Shown here piece by piece: positions 13,751 through 26,400 of a stretch of DNA of 64,000 nt. A program made the position numbers and the translations under genes. Below the pieces are notes generated by a model. That model saw nothing but the letters and a program-made list of their open reading frames with translations, did not search any database and was not told the origin of the DNA. Position 1 is the stretch's first letter. Every line of letters begins with the position of its first letter. Where the stretch lies: assembly GCA_902805475.1 (NCBI GenBank), contig CADCSX010000001.1, positions 1,922,001 through 1,986,000 of the forward strand, read 5' to 3'. Source of the DNA: Entonaema liquescens. Its lineage: Eukaryota > Ascomycota > Sordariomycetes > Xylariales > Xylariaceae.

Positions 13751-13759
13751 AGTCAGGTA

Positions 13760-14048
13760 CATACTTACATACACCTCCGCCAGGATGGTAAACGTTAGAG
13801 GCTCCACCGTTCCATACACAATCGTAAGTAGCTACTAGGGTGGTTTATATAGGAAATCCTTTGCTTGTTACTTACTAATCTAGAATCTTCAAGATATTTT
13901 TCTTCGCACGAGCCACAACACCAAGATATTGCGTACCTCCCTTATAAAAATTGGCTTGTAAGTTACCTGCGGAACGTACTCGTTAATAAAGTATGGAACG
14001 GTGGAGCCTCTAACGTTTACCATCCTGGCAGAGGTGTACCTACATATG
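13760..14048. mobile_element. Foldback/MITE-like element with about 58-bp inverted arms
   Basis: The left arm 13760-13817 and right arm 13991-14048 are near-perfect inverted complements: the inner 46 bases or so (from CACCTC to CCATAC) differ at a single position and the outer dozen bases are more diverged. The spacer is about 173 bp and carries no supported protein. Both ends are flanked by TA (13758-13759 and 14049-14050), which fits a TA target-site duplication of the Tc1/mariner/pogo type. The element is far too short to encode a transposase, so it would be non-autonomous. A simple palindromic rearrangement is the alternative; finding further genomic copies would settle it. Confidence 0.7.
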
Positions 14049-14050
14049 TA

Positions 14051-14775
14051 TAATACCACGAGAAGTGACGGATCCACCTCAAGAGTTGCAACCATCGAGT
14101 ATCCGCTACCCCAAGACCCCCAGTAACACGCCGTCGATTGGCTCCCAGGGTCGAGGCCGCCCCATCTATTCGTTAGGTTACATGCACTACAGAGTACTTG
14201 GGGTTCTCACCTAAATATGTCCTTTCCTCCTGCTGTCTCTGTCTATTCATGTGCTTCTGATCCTTTTGCTTTCTGGTGTGTGTCGCTCTTTGTTCATGTT
14301 TCCGCCTTACCTGTAATTCATGTGTATGGGAATATCCTCATCTGCATGACATTCGGGGCCATGAACCTCACCTAAGCCATAAGTCCACTTACACATCAGA
14401 AGCATTCGCCGCGCGCCCCCGGCCCATGCCTGGCTGTCTGAAGTGATTAGACGACTGCGTTACCTAATATACTTTTTAAATTCTAGTTGACAGGACCTTT
14501 GGACCCCGAGATCTAGTGAATAGAGGACCTATCGATCAGTAAATACGCAACCGCGATATACCTTTCGTTCTACGCGATACCCGAGCTAGTCTACATCAAC
14601 CTCATCAGGTCTCATTTCCGCCATACCGAAGTCGAATATTTTGGATCGAAATAGTAATAGGATATACGCCTGATAGCTAACACTATACGACTACGTTGAT
14701 CCCGGGATATCTTATCGAAGAGTAGATTTATCAAGCATCTCCTAGCACTGGGGCTGATATAGAGGGAGTTTCAAT
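14051..14775. other. Intergenic region upstream of the receptor gene
   Basis: No gene or repeat recognised. Presumably contains the promoter of the seven-TM receptor gene starting at 14776. Confidence 0.5.
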
Positions 14776-16559
14776 ATGGCAAACAACACGATAGCAGCTC
14801 TGCGTGGCGGGTGCCCCGCGCCCTTTTTCAATGAACTCATGTTTCCTGCCGATGGAGGACGTAAGTCCTGAGTCTCGATTCCATATTCCGAATGTATCTA
14901 ATCTCTTTATAGATGTGGAAGGCCGGTTGTGTTCACCCTTCGCGAACTTGAATTGCTGTGTACCTTGTCCCATGACGGACTGGGCTTATCCAGATAACTT
15001 CACGACAGCGACGACAGCAGCAAACTGGGTTAATGTTGTTGGTATGATTTGCTGTGCTTTCCTCCTGATTTCCTGGATCGTGCTTCCCGTCGAGAAGACT
15101 CATCGCCACTATCTGAGTATCAGTCTCACTTGCGCTACTGTTCTCATGAATGTGAGTCAACTCTTGATCAGAGGCTTTCAGCCCGTGTATAGTTAGCTAA
15201 TTATCTTCAGTTGGGCTTCATTATTCCCCTGGCGGCTAAGCCAGAGCAGTGCTTTAATGAAATCACTCCGCACGGAATGGATACAAGCTCCGTATGCGCC
15301 GCATCAGGTTCATTCTTATTAGCCGGTGGCTGGGCTGGTATCATGTGGGTTTTCTTACGAGCGCTTTCTTTGCATCTTCAGATCTGCTGGCAATTGGTCG
15401 TGGGCCGAAACTATATGTGGTTTTCCCAAGTGCTCGGTTGGGGTATACCCATCATTGGCCTCGTCATTCTCCTCGTCTTTAGCGGAGTGTCGTTCCGCTT
15501 TGGAGCCACATGCCACATCAACCACGAGAACAGTTTGGCCGATTTCTGGATTCCGCTGCTAGTATTTGCAGGGCTTACTGTTATCATTCAATTCGCTACC
15601 TTCGGATACTGTATTAAGGTCTACCTCGCATCTCTGACTGACAACAGTGCCACAACCGAGGGTTCTGGCATGCCTTCTTACTCAAACAGCATCCGCACTA
15701 TGACTCCTCGTCAGGCATACCGAAGAATACGCCGTGTTATCCAACTTCAATGGCGTGGTATTGTCATCGTTCTCATTATTATTGCCGATGTTATATTCTT
15801 CGCCGTTATCTTCGTCTTCATAGATAACACCGTGGAGTCAATTAGGACACATCCCAGCAAAGCGTTGACGTGGGCGGCTTGCCTAGTCAACGCAGGTGGT
15901 GACAAGAACAAATGCTTATATTTAGCAGACGAATTAGTCGTCAGTCTCCCGACTGTTACGGCGGTGCTGATACTTTTAGCGGTGAGTAGTTATAGTGGTC
16001 TGTCAATAATCCTGGACGGGACTAATAATAATTATAGATGAACGGCATTTGGCTACTCTTACTACTCGGCCGCTGGTCAATGGTTACTGGCTGGCTCGAG
16101 CTATTCGGAGCGTACACTGGTACTCGTACCAAAAAGGAATTCGTGTCTGTTGATGCTCGAATGGATATTAAGCAGGATCCCCGGTCTTATGAAATGTTGT
16201 CTCGCGATTCCGGAAAGACGGACACCGTGCTGACGCCAATTAGTCCGACAAAGTCGCCGATCTCGCGGAACGGGCGCCAGACCCCAGATTACTTCGGACA
16301 AACGGCACGATACCAGCCGCATCAACGGTCGTTCTCTTCGCCACGGCCGCCGCAACAATTGCAGTGGGAGGCGACACAGGAATACCAAGACTCGTATCCA
16401 TTACCGCCAATGCCTCCTCAGTCCCACGAGCATGAAGGCATGAACCCACTAGGAATGAACAGAATACAAAGAGACGGAGACGCGCGATACGCCGTTCCAG
16501 GACCTCAATACACCCAGCCTGGTACGCCCGATTATAACCGCGACCATGTTTTCATCTGA
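14776..16559 (+). CDS. Seven-transmembrane G-protein-coupled receptor-like protein
   Basis: Four exons (14776-14860, 14913-15151, 15211-15981, 16038-16559) join in frame to 538 residues. The N-terminus is extracellular-looking and Cys-rich, with a CC..C cluster before the first membrane segment. Seven hydrophobic segments follow: WVNVVGMICC..., YLSISLTCATVL..., a segment ending MWVFLRAL, VLGWGIPIIGLVILL, FWIPLLVFAGL..., GIVIVLIIIADVIFF and a last one interrupted by intron 3. A long hydrophilic, Pro/Gln/Ser-rich cytoplasmic tail closes the protein. The layout resembles the fungal receptors of the GprM/GprN (MG00532-like) class, which couple to heterotrimeric G proteins in development and stress responses; that subclass is my inference from the Cys-rich N-terminus. 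The ligand is unknown. The start ATG at 14776 is preferred over 14804, which is in another frame and reads through the intron. Confidence 0.85.
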
Positions 16560-17705
16560 GCAACCGTATTTTATTCACGCAGGCTACCTGCATAACTACT
16601 ACTATCGTGTACAAAATTTTCTTTTGATGTTACCATATTAAAACGGCCCAATGCCTTCGATATATGGTGTTTTGAGGCTTAAAGCGCGGCGTCTCGGGAT
16701 TGGACGGAATTTTGTATCGATAAAATCACTCTCTACCCTAGAAGCGTGATCGACTGCAAAGGATAGGCAGGGGGCACGGGAAAATCTAGGAAGATAAATA
16801 CCCTAGAAGAGAAGGGGGGCTTAGGGAAGAAGCAGCAGGGCGAAAAGGTACAACTTAAAAATAAATATTCATAATGTGGAAACGGGATTCAGGGAAGAGA
16901 GATGGGGGAAAGCTGGCTGGCTGGCATGTCTCATGTCTTGCCTCTGAAGCCTAGAATGAAGTATACCACGAAAGCCGACTTGAGAGACGAAGCTATGTAG
17001 CGATATTAAGTTTCGTTTCCCTATCTAAACAATTAGTTTGTTAGCCTTGGATAGTCAGGATTGTACCTATCAGGTTAAATGAAATGGGCTATTCGCCCAA
17101 GTGCAATTTATATTGGTGTATACTTTCTGTATATTATAGTGAATTTTAAGAACACCATCCACGTATCGAATGATATCTGATTGGAAGTATTAAGATGGAC
17201 ACGATAGGGCTGCAGTTACGTTATGTACATACCTGAACTGTACATGTACAGACCCAACCTTAGGTAGGTGCATAGGTAATGTATGTGCCCTGCATGTAGG
17301 ACGGATTATGTAATGAAAGGCTTAGGTGGGAGGAGCTGTCTGGTAGGTAACCAGGGGTATGGCATAGTGGAGTATTGTACGTACCCTGTTAAACCCACCA
17401 ACGTCACTCCGTGACGGAAGGACTGGCTACCAATTCTTCAATGCATGTTGCTTTAACTCAGCCCGATAAGATCTGCTCTCGCAGATATTAGTCTCTTCTT
17501 TTCTTACCATTTAACACTTTCTTCCTGGTAGATCAGAACCCACATGTTACAATGGGCTCGCTATCATTATTATCTGTTTTGTCTTGTTTCGGAATACTAG
17601 ACACTGATTATCTTCAGCCCTCTATTTAGATACCTCCTTATACCACCTAACCTCAACCCCCGATTCTATCGATACCCCGATTTTCTTGGAGAAATATATA
17701 CCAAA
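16560..17705. other. Intergenic between receptor and GH5 genes
   Basis: No gene seen. Includes a perfect 14-bp palindrome CTGTACATGTACAG at 17238-17251 and nearby TAGGTA words. It should contain the receptor 3' end and the GH5 promoter. Confidence 0.55.
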
Positions 17706-19010
17706 ATGTATCAGATCCTTCTATTTATATTCCTCTTCCTCGGAGGTTACGTCCATTATTTGTGGAAAGCTGAAGCTGCCCTCCAAAAACCATGGGTCCC
17801 GGATGCAGGCGACCGACTCTTCAGCCAGCGACCTCTTCCTCCGTTTAAGGAATCGTCTAGTATAGCAACCTATACCTTTCCTCTACGGACTCAGGGCCGG
17901 AATATTGTCGATGCTACCGGCCGCCGTTACAAACTCGCCAGCGTCAATTGGTACGGAGCCAGCGATGAGCTCTTCATTCCCGGCGGCCTCGAAGTACAGC
18001 ATCGTTCCGTCATCGCTACGACTATCCGTATGCTGGGATTCAACAGCGTGCGCTTACCTTACGCGGACGAAATGGTTATCCGTAACCCGCATATCCTCCC
18101 CCACCTTCTCACCGCAAATCCCGACCTCATAGGCCTACGCGCTCTCGATATATTTCAAGCCGTTGTCGAGGCATTGACCGATGTCGGCATCGCTGTCATC
18201 ATCAACAATCATATCACAAGTGCGACGTGGTGCTGCGGTGCGGATCCGTGCGACGCCGGCTGGGCCAATGATCAATTCGGCCCCTTGTGCAGGGTGACAC
18301 AGACTGAAGAGGAATGGATACAACACTGGGAAACGATCATGCAGCCCTTTGTGAATAACCCCAGAGTTATCGGCGCTGACCTTAGGAACGAGGTCCGCGG
18401 CGCCTGGGGCACAATGTCATGGAACCGCTGGGCGGACGCTGCCGAAAAATGTGGAAATAGATTGCTGAAGATGAACAGCGACTGGCTCATCATCGTTGGC
18501 GGGACCGAATCAGGGAACGACCTCACTAAAGTGCGCGAGCGGCCTATAAAGCTCGACGTTCCGGACCGAGTCGTGTACTCGGCACATGTATACGCGTGGT
18601 CTGGCTGGGGCAGCCGAGAGGGTCGGTATGCTAAGCGCAGCTATGCGTCCTTCATCCAGGCGATGAGGAAGAACTGGGCGTATCTGGTGGAAGACGACGA
18701 GGCGCCCGTCTGGGTGGGCGAGTTCGGCGCGCCGCGCCATCCCGGCACGGGGGACGCCAATTACTGGCGGAATCTGCTGCGCTACCTCAAGCGCATCGAC
18801 GCCGACTTCGGGTATTGGGCCATCAACCCGCGTAAGCCCAAGGACAACGTCCAGGAGACATACTCCCTCGTCCAAGACGATTGGATCACCCCCATCCTCG
18901 ACTACCGCATGCGCGACATGTTGGAGCTCATCGCCGGCTCGGGGGGTGACGATGGTGACCTTAGGCTAATGCCGGGCGGGGAGAAGGTTCTTGGGCCCGG
19001 AGAGATATAG
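17706..19010 (+). CDS. Glycoside hydrolase family 5 (cellulase-type) enzyme, membrane-anchored or secreted
   Basis: A single-exon gene of 434 residues. A hydrophobic N-terminus of about 20 residues (LLFIFLFLGG core) can be a signal peptide or, because no clear cleavage site follows, a type II membrane anchor. The TIM-barrel signatures of GH5 are visible: VNWYGASDE near the start of the barrel, RLPYADEM, the acid/base Glu229 in DLRNEVRG, and the nucleophile Glu339 in VGEFGAP. A Cys-rich loop (WCCGADPCDAGW) near residues 177-188 matches actinobacterial-E1-like GH5 enzymes. It probably cleaves a beta-linked glucan or related glycan; the substrate cannot be read from the sequence. The upper-half GC content is clearly higher than the surrounding DNA, as for an intact coding gene. 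No introns are needed. Confidence 0.9.
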   Translation: MYQILLFIFLFLGGYVHYLWKAEAALQKPWVPDAGDRLFSQRPLPPFKESSSIATYTFPLRTQGRNIVDATGRRYKLASVNWYGASDELFIPGGLEVQHRSVIATTIRMLGFNSVRLPYADEMVIRNPHILPHLLTANPDLIGLRALDIFQAVVEALTDVGIAVIINNHITSATWCCGADPCDAGWANDQFGPLCRVTQTEEEWIQHWETIMQPFVNNPRVIGADLRNEVRGAWGTMSWNRWADAAEKCGNRLLKMNSDWLIIVGGTESGNDLTKVRERPIKLDVPDRVVYSAHVYAWSGWGSREGRYAKRSYASFIQAMRKNWAYLVEDDEAPVWVGEFGAPRHPGTGDANYWRNLLRYLKRIDADFGYWAINPRKPKDNVQETYSLVQDDWITPILDYRMRDMLELIAGSGGDDGDLRLMPGGEKVLGPGEI

Positions 19011-22000
19011 GGTTATCCTGCGGGGGAGGGGATGAGCCCACGTTGGATCTTCGGCTGGAACGCGACGGAGGAGATGTGCTGGAAATACCCACCAAGGGAG
19101 GAAGCGGAGGAGTAAGAAGCATGCTCTTGCACTGTTACTATGGGATATTATTATAACCCAGTGGTATATACCGCATCATTAGTGTCTCGGCTTAGATTGG
19201 CGGATTGGTTATTACGAGTTAGATCTTCAGCGAGCGAGCGAGCGAGATTAGGTACCCGCTTTCGTCATGCTGGCACATGAGAGTCGGTCGTTGCTGTTGT
19301 TGGGCTTTGGCCGACTGTCTGCCTTTAGAAGCGAATTCTACTCATGAGATTAAGTATTTAACATATGGATAACGAATAGCGACGAGTTATGATTTAGTCT
19401 ACACTCCTAGTGCGTGTGGCCCTGTGAGTTGTTTGATGAGGACCTAGTAGTCTATGTCTGAGTTGGACTAAGCTGAGTAAAGGCCTTGGGTACCGGAGAT
19501 CGTCCGTGTCGTTTCTGCCGAATGGTTTCGAAACTGTCTCTTGGCGTGAGAATAGTTTGGTATATATGTCCCTCTTCTTCTCTCCGATATGGTATTCTTC
19601 GGGAGTGTTAGCAAGTTCTTTAGGTCCGGCAGTCTTTTAGGCCAGCTAGGGTCTCTGATGTAGGCTTTTCTTGCTGTTGAGTTGGTCTTTTACAAGGAAG
19701 GATAAGCGGTTAAAAGTAATACCCAGTCGTAGTCAAGGTCGGGAAAATAGGTAGGTTTATGGCTCAGGTATAATATGAATTGTCAGGGGTCTCACTTGAG
19801 ACCCCCCTGGAACGAATGACTCTAGCTTCGGAGCTATCTTAGTTAGAGTTCTTCGCCGAAGAAAAGAAGTTGTTTCCTCGGCTTTTGGGCCACCTCGTGA
19901 CAAGAATACTGAATTGTAGAAGTACCTAGTATAAAGATACACCTACTATTTGGCGACTACTCCAGGGCCCGACGGTTGTCTTCCGTTAGGATAATGTCAA
20001 GATTGCCCTAACGAGGAAACTATATCTTAAGTGGTATGATATCAAAGATACTGATTTATTCGGACGACGAAAAATTACATAGCCATGGTTTCCGGGTATG
20101 CGACGTTAGCATATTATTATTGATTTGGATAAGAAATCATTGATCTAACCATACAACCCCCTAATTATACATATTGAAAGTATTCTTTGTTCTATGCCTC
20201 ATCTAGAGCCCTAGCACGTCCTTACTAAAGTTACTGTTGTCTATAAAGAGACAGTGGGGAAATTAGAAAACGTGAATATATATCAGTGTTTAAGGACGAC
20301 ATAAGCTTCTCGCATCTAATACAATGGTTAGAGACTATGTGAACCGCTGACATGCACAATTTAAAGAAGATTGCGGTTTGTAAAGAAGTCTTCTGGTAAA
20401 CTATACTGTATTTATTATTAGAATACAATGAAATACTTTGATGGCTCTATCCTCTGTTAAGCGAGATTCTATTATACCTACACCTTGGCCACTGCATTCA
20501 CATAGCTTGATTTTTCTGAGGGGTCTTTCCTCTTAATCCCTGGGCTACTTCTAGGAAGTTAGATGGTATTTAGGTTCCTTCGTTGGAAACACTTAGGGCT
20601 CTAGGTGAGACGCTTTGTGTGCATAGCTCCAACTCTTAGAGCTACCTACATTAATTTATAGTTTCTCGCGAAACGACGAAACTGTTTTTTGCTTCTCGGT
20701 GTACCAGGTTATGATGGTCTTAAGATACTTGCTACGCCCCTGGGATCCAGCATTATGTTCTAAAGCTGCCCGAGTCTAGATTTGAAGTCACCCCCTATTT
20801 CGTTGTGTAGGATAGATACACTTGACACAAGATCAGAAAATACTAGCAATACACTTCTCAGTTTTACTCTGAAAGCTTGAGGCCTTATATAGGGCTGCTC
20901 AATAATTATCTCAACTATCTTATATATATGAGTGGCTCCTTGAGGTTACTAGGTCTTGTCGTACGTTTTCTATATCATCGACCATTCTAGCTCTCCTCAA
21001 GTTCTCACCGCTTCCAAGAGGCTTTTTATTCCCGCAATCGTCCACACAGGTAGGAAGTCATGCAGTAGTATACAAGGTGGTCGTCGTTTCATCGCCCCAA
21101 CAACTAGCGGATCTAGTCTCCTGGTTCGTGACGAAAGATATCGCCTTGAAGGTCGCCACGGTACCCGCATGTTGAGTTGTAGCATTAGGTACCTACGTTA
21201 GCCACCGCCGCTTGCCAGCTCATGGCTAGAGAGATCAAGGGGGAAAAAGCGGAAGACATGATGTGATATCTTGCTGTTTCCGACGGAAGCTCATCTGCGT
21301 GGTGTGGCACTTAAAAGTCCCGATGCCTCTGAGCACAACTCCTATTTGCCCATTATGTTCGGATTTGTGTCGGCCTCACGACAGAAACTCATCGGGTGCC
21401 GCTACATAATTCTCCATCCGATACGAGGCCAGCCAACTACTGAAACAGATTATGCTAATGTATATATGTTGTATATATGTTCATGAGGGAATTAATATTG
21501 ATTACTAGTGGTCTTGGCACGCAAAGACCAGACTGCCAGGCAGTAGAAATTTATTGCGATATGGGATATAGATATGGTGATCTACCTCCACCTGGTAGAT
21601 CCATAACTGAAACCCGTGGATTTGGTATCCAAATGTAACTGGTATGGAATTTAATCCCGTTGTTATCCCCGATCAGCTTAGATAATCGATAAGTAATTAC
21701 TACCGTAAGACTTCCATTTGAGGTATCATCGGCTAGCTCAAGCTATTTGCCGGTTGGAATTGTCACCACCATGCGCTCTGTCACAGACCAGCTGCAATGC
21801 GGCATAACAGTCTAGTCACATTAAAAACCACGGATCCTTTATTTATGGAGATTCCAAGTGCCGGCAGGGCTAAAATAGATATAATTTTTAGCACGTATCT
21901 ATTAGACTAGGGCTATTCCAGATTCTACACCTGGATTACAATTAGTTGGCAGATCGGGATCAGAGCGGATTTCAAATACGGTTATAGATGGCCATAACTA

Positions 22001-23412
22001 AATCCTGATAGCTCAAATTCTAATTTCAAATTTGCCCTCCAAAAGGACTCGCCGTCGTAAGCGCCTATCTTTAAAATTCTTATTTCCTTAAATTAATGGA
22101 TCGTGATCTTGCTGTCGTCATGTCGACGTTGTGACTATAACAAAACTGCGAGCTAAACCCGTCGGCGATATAAAAATATTCTACGTGTATTTTATATATT
22201 AATGTGGTGGTGACCGGATTTCGGGGGGTTTTCCAATCGGGATTATCACGCAAATAGCACTAGTCTGGGTAGAACTTTACACGAGGCCTGTACGTGACCC
22301 GGGAGCTAGCCGATCAATCCCGGATATTGGTCCGTTCGATTTAGACAGATGGATCCACTATTGCGGGGATGCCTCGGTCGAAGAGTTATGCTTGCCCCTC
22401 TAGTCCTCTTCGGTGGCCGAACCGCGTCGCGAAGGCGCGGGACCAACGCCATCCGGGCCACCCCTAACAGAGTTATGAATGTAAAAAAACCAGATTCCAA
22501 GGGGGCCAGTCAACAAAAGGGCTGGTTTGAGTAGGAACTGAAGCTGCCTACGTAGTAGCCGCATACTGCCGCAAGTGGAAACGCCAGTGGAAGATGCCGA
22601 ACCTGGTTGTTCTGATAAGCTTTGCACTTGACCAACCTAGTACACATATAGTATAGGGTCATTACGCCAAATACGGAGGTTACGGATAGCTAAGGTTTCA
22701 CTATCTTCTTCTCGAAGGGCGTAGATTTCTATGAGGGGTTGTAGTTATTTGTAGTAAGGATGTGGAGATTTCTGCATATAGGAGGCACTTAACCATATAG
22801 GTTAGGTACATATGAGGTACGCAAGGAACCTGATATTCTACATGCCTCATGCAGTATACACCATACCTTCTTTGCCTATACCATCCACTACCACGGCATG
22901 GAAATGTAGTATTGTATCCTAAAAAGGTACATCCCACATATGGAACTCTCGTTAGTAAGACTAAATTTCAGACTAGTCCATAATATCCTGTGGTCCTACA
23001 AGGTCTGTATTTGGTGGGCTGGTTTGAAATATCTGGTACCATAGCTCTATGCACAATAAAACACAGCTTCTGCGTCAGAAACATGATGTAATATAGGGAA
23101 AGGCGTGGATCTCGCGTTCGGCATTCGCGAAATACACTTCGCCGTCAATAGGGTCGTACGCTGCACTTAAGCCTATACTATGTAGGACCAAGGGGGTCCA
23201 TTGGAATGGGCGGTATGTACACCATGGCGATCCCAGCATAACGCGGCATATTTATGCAGCCCAGCGCTGATAAAGGAAGGTATATAAAGGAGGTGTGCGC
23301 CTCCAAGAAAAGAGAAATTCGTCCCATCTGAGAATATAAAGAAAGACAAAGACAATATACGAGCCCGTTATTTCAACAACTTCGAGAAAAATCATATCGT
23401 AGTCATATCAAC
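19011..23412. other. Gene-free stretch of about 4.4 kb
   Basis: No supported gene. A short (GCGA)n run lies near 19230-19247. Frames in 19.7-22.6 kb are short and broken, without recognisable domains; old transposon debris is possible. The last 150 bases are the promoter of the A-T-R gene. Confidence 0.5.
23281..23288 (+). promoter_or_regulatory. TATA box of the A-T-R reductase gene
   Basis: TATATAAA lies 125 bases upstream of the start codon at 23413, a usual distance for a fungal promoter with a short leader. Confidence 0.6.
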
Positions 23413-26400
23413 ATGGGCGAAACTAACAGTACACAAGAGCCAAAGAAAGGACGCCAGCTTCCTCTCCATGTCGTTCAAGAGAGAATAGCGACTGCACCAG
23501 ACAGCGAATGGGTTTCCATACCGAGGGGTTCGGAGCCTGAAGATGGATGGGAAAAGATCACCTATCGCCAGTTTGGCAAGGCGATCAACTACGTTGCAAA
23601 GACGATCACCGACTTCGCCGGCCCGGCACCGCCTGGCCAATTCCCAACAATTGCTTTTATTGCATTGAATGACTCTCGTTACGTCTCGTTCGCGTTTGGC
23701 GCTATGCAAGCAGGCTATAAAGTGAGATTTTCAAGCAATGCTCACTAAAATGCCAGGCACTGATTATCTATAGGCTTTATTTATCTCTCCTCGAAACTCG
23801 ACCGAGGGTCAGATTAAACTTTTCCAAGATACGGACTGTCGATTTATCGCCCACTCTCCCGAGTTTCAGGAACCTGTTGACTCCTGGAAAGAATTGCATG
23901 ATTTGAAGAGTTTGGTGATCGCTCCCCAACGAGACTTCTATCATAATGATGAATCGCCTATCGTCGAGTATAAGAAGACTTTCGCAGAGGGAGAATGGGA
24001 CCCCTATTGCGTCCTTCACACCAGTGGAAGTACTGGTTTCCCAAAGCCAGTTATTTGCAGACAAGGATGGCTCGCAGCCGTTAGTTTGTTTAACCAACAT
24101 CCTCCGAGAGACGGTGTCCACCTGTGGACCGTAGAGTTAAGTCGAAGATCGAAGAGATACATTTTCCCTAGTAAGTACATCGACTTATTCTATTGATAAT
24201 TGTGTCTAAGATTTCTGCCAGTGCCATTTTTCCACGCAGCCGGGATGTATATCTCCGTATTTTTAGGTCTCTATTGCGGAACGCCGATTATGCTTCCGAT
24301 TCCCACCAAACCACTACGACCAGATATAGTTTGCGAATATATTGAACGTGCCGGACCAGGGACGTCCACCTTATTACCCCCTTCGATCTTGGAGGAGATG
24401 AGCCAAGTTCCCGAGCATGTTGAGGCGTTAAAGAAACTAAGCGTTGCTATGTTTGGAGGCGGTAAGTGAGCTGATTTATCTGCGCGGGGAAATAAGAATG
24501 TTATTAATCGTACTTGCTGCTAATCTCTTCTACAGGTAACTTAACAGCCCGTGCAGGAAATAGCCTTGTCAAGCAAGGCGTACATTTAGCAAACCTCATC
24601 TCTGCCACCGAGTAAGCTAGCATCAACGAACCCCCCTTATTCTATGTTCAGATGGAGTAATGCTAACAAATCAGGGCGCCATATCCTTTTTACTTCCAGC
24701 CAAACCCAGAGCTTTGGCAATACTTCCATTTCGATGCTGAACTGGGCGGCATGGATTTCCGTCCTAGTGGCACTGACAAGGACGTATATCATCTATTCTT
24801 TGTACGCAAAGACCGCTACCCTGGGGCCCAGGGTGTCTTCTATACATTCCCAGAACTCGACGAGTACGACAGTAAAGATATGTTCCGTCCTCACCCGACT
24901 CTTAAAAACCACTGGAAGTATGCTGGGCGATCCGACACCGTGATAGTCTTTTCGAACGGCGAGAAACTCAACCCGGTCACTATCGAGGACACAGTCGCTG
25001 CCCATCCGGAGCTCAAGGGAGTTCTAGTTGTGGGCCAAGATTACTTCCAACCCGCAATGATTCTCGAGCCTCATAAGCACCCGCAAAGCGAGCAGGAAGA
25101 GAAGGAATTCATCGATCGAGTTTGGCCTCTAGTAGCCCATATAAATAAGGAATCCGTGGCACACGGACGCATAGAGAGAGATTTCATCATGTTCTCGAAA
25201 CCAGAGAAGCCACTCGCACGAGCAGGGAAGGGAACTATCCAGAGAGGACTCAGCGTTAAGCTGTATCAGGACGAAATTGAAGAGCTATACAAGAAGGCAG
25301 AGAATGAGCAGCAAGCCAATGCACCCAACCTGGATATCAGTTCTGAGAGCACCCTTATCGAATCTATTAAGCAACTCTTCGTAACTCGACTTGACACTCT
25401 GGAGCTATCCCTAGAAGACGATTTCTTCAGTGCTGGTATTGACTCGCTTCAGGTGATCAATGCCAGCCGATTAATAATTGCCGGTCTCAAAGCAGCTGGA
25501 GTCAACATTGACCACGCTGCTTTATCCCCTCGTGTCATCTACTCGAACCCGAATTTCAAGGCTTTGGGAGCTTATATCTACTCCTTGGTACAATCTGGCG
25601 GTGCGCAGACTACTAATGAAGCTGAGCAAGCTATTCAGACGATGAAGGCGCAATTTGAGAAGTATACAAAGGACCTGCCAGTAGCGAATACTAATAAACC
25701 TCCCCCGTTGGACGATGGTCAAACTGTCATCGTTACGGGTACCACAGGAGCTTTAGGCTCCTATCTCTTACACTTCCTAATTGCCGACAGCAAGGTCAAG
25801 AAGGTTATATGTCTTAACCGCTCCAAGGATGGTCGCTCGAAACAGGCTGATTCCTTCCGCGAACGTGGCCTAAACGCTGATTTTACCAAGGCCGAGTTCC
25901 TCCGGGCGGACTTATCTCTTCCCGACTTTGGCATAGGCGCCGAGAAGTACAACGAACTTCTAGGTACCGTCGACCGAATCATCCACAACGGGTGGCCCGT
26001 CAACTTCAACATCCCTCTCTCAACCTTCGAGCCACATATCCGCGGTGTGCGTCACTTCGTGGACTTTAGCGCCAAAGCCGCCAAGCGCGTTCCCATCATC
26101 TTCATTTCCAGTATCGGAACAGTGGAGTTCTGGAAAGGACGCGTCCCCGAAGCGCAAATCACCGACTTCAGCATCCCTGGTGGAAACTATGGTCGCTCGA
26201 AGATGGTTAGTAGTTTGATCCTGGACGAGGCGGCGAAGTTCTCTGTTGTCCCCACGGCGAGCATCCGCGTTGGTCAGATTGCGGGATCGCGATATGAGAA
26301 GGGCCTATGGAACAAGCAAGAATGGCTGCCTTCTATCATCGCCTCGTCGGTCTACCTCGGTATCCTCCCCGGTAACATGGGCCGGTTCGATCTTGTCGAC

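Larger units (their letters stand above)
6118..13757. other. Gene-free stretch of about 7.6 kb
   Basis: I see no supported gene. Open frames are short, overlap on both strands, lack recognisable domains and show no clean intron structure. Composition is mixed rather than uniformly AT-rich, with a GC-richer patch near 7620-7760. It contains two tiny tandem repeats (listed separately). Decayed transposons are the likeliest origin, but I could not identify transposase or reverse-transcriptase motifs. Confidence 0.5.
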
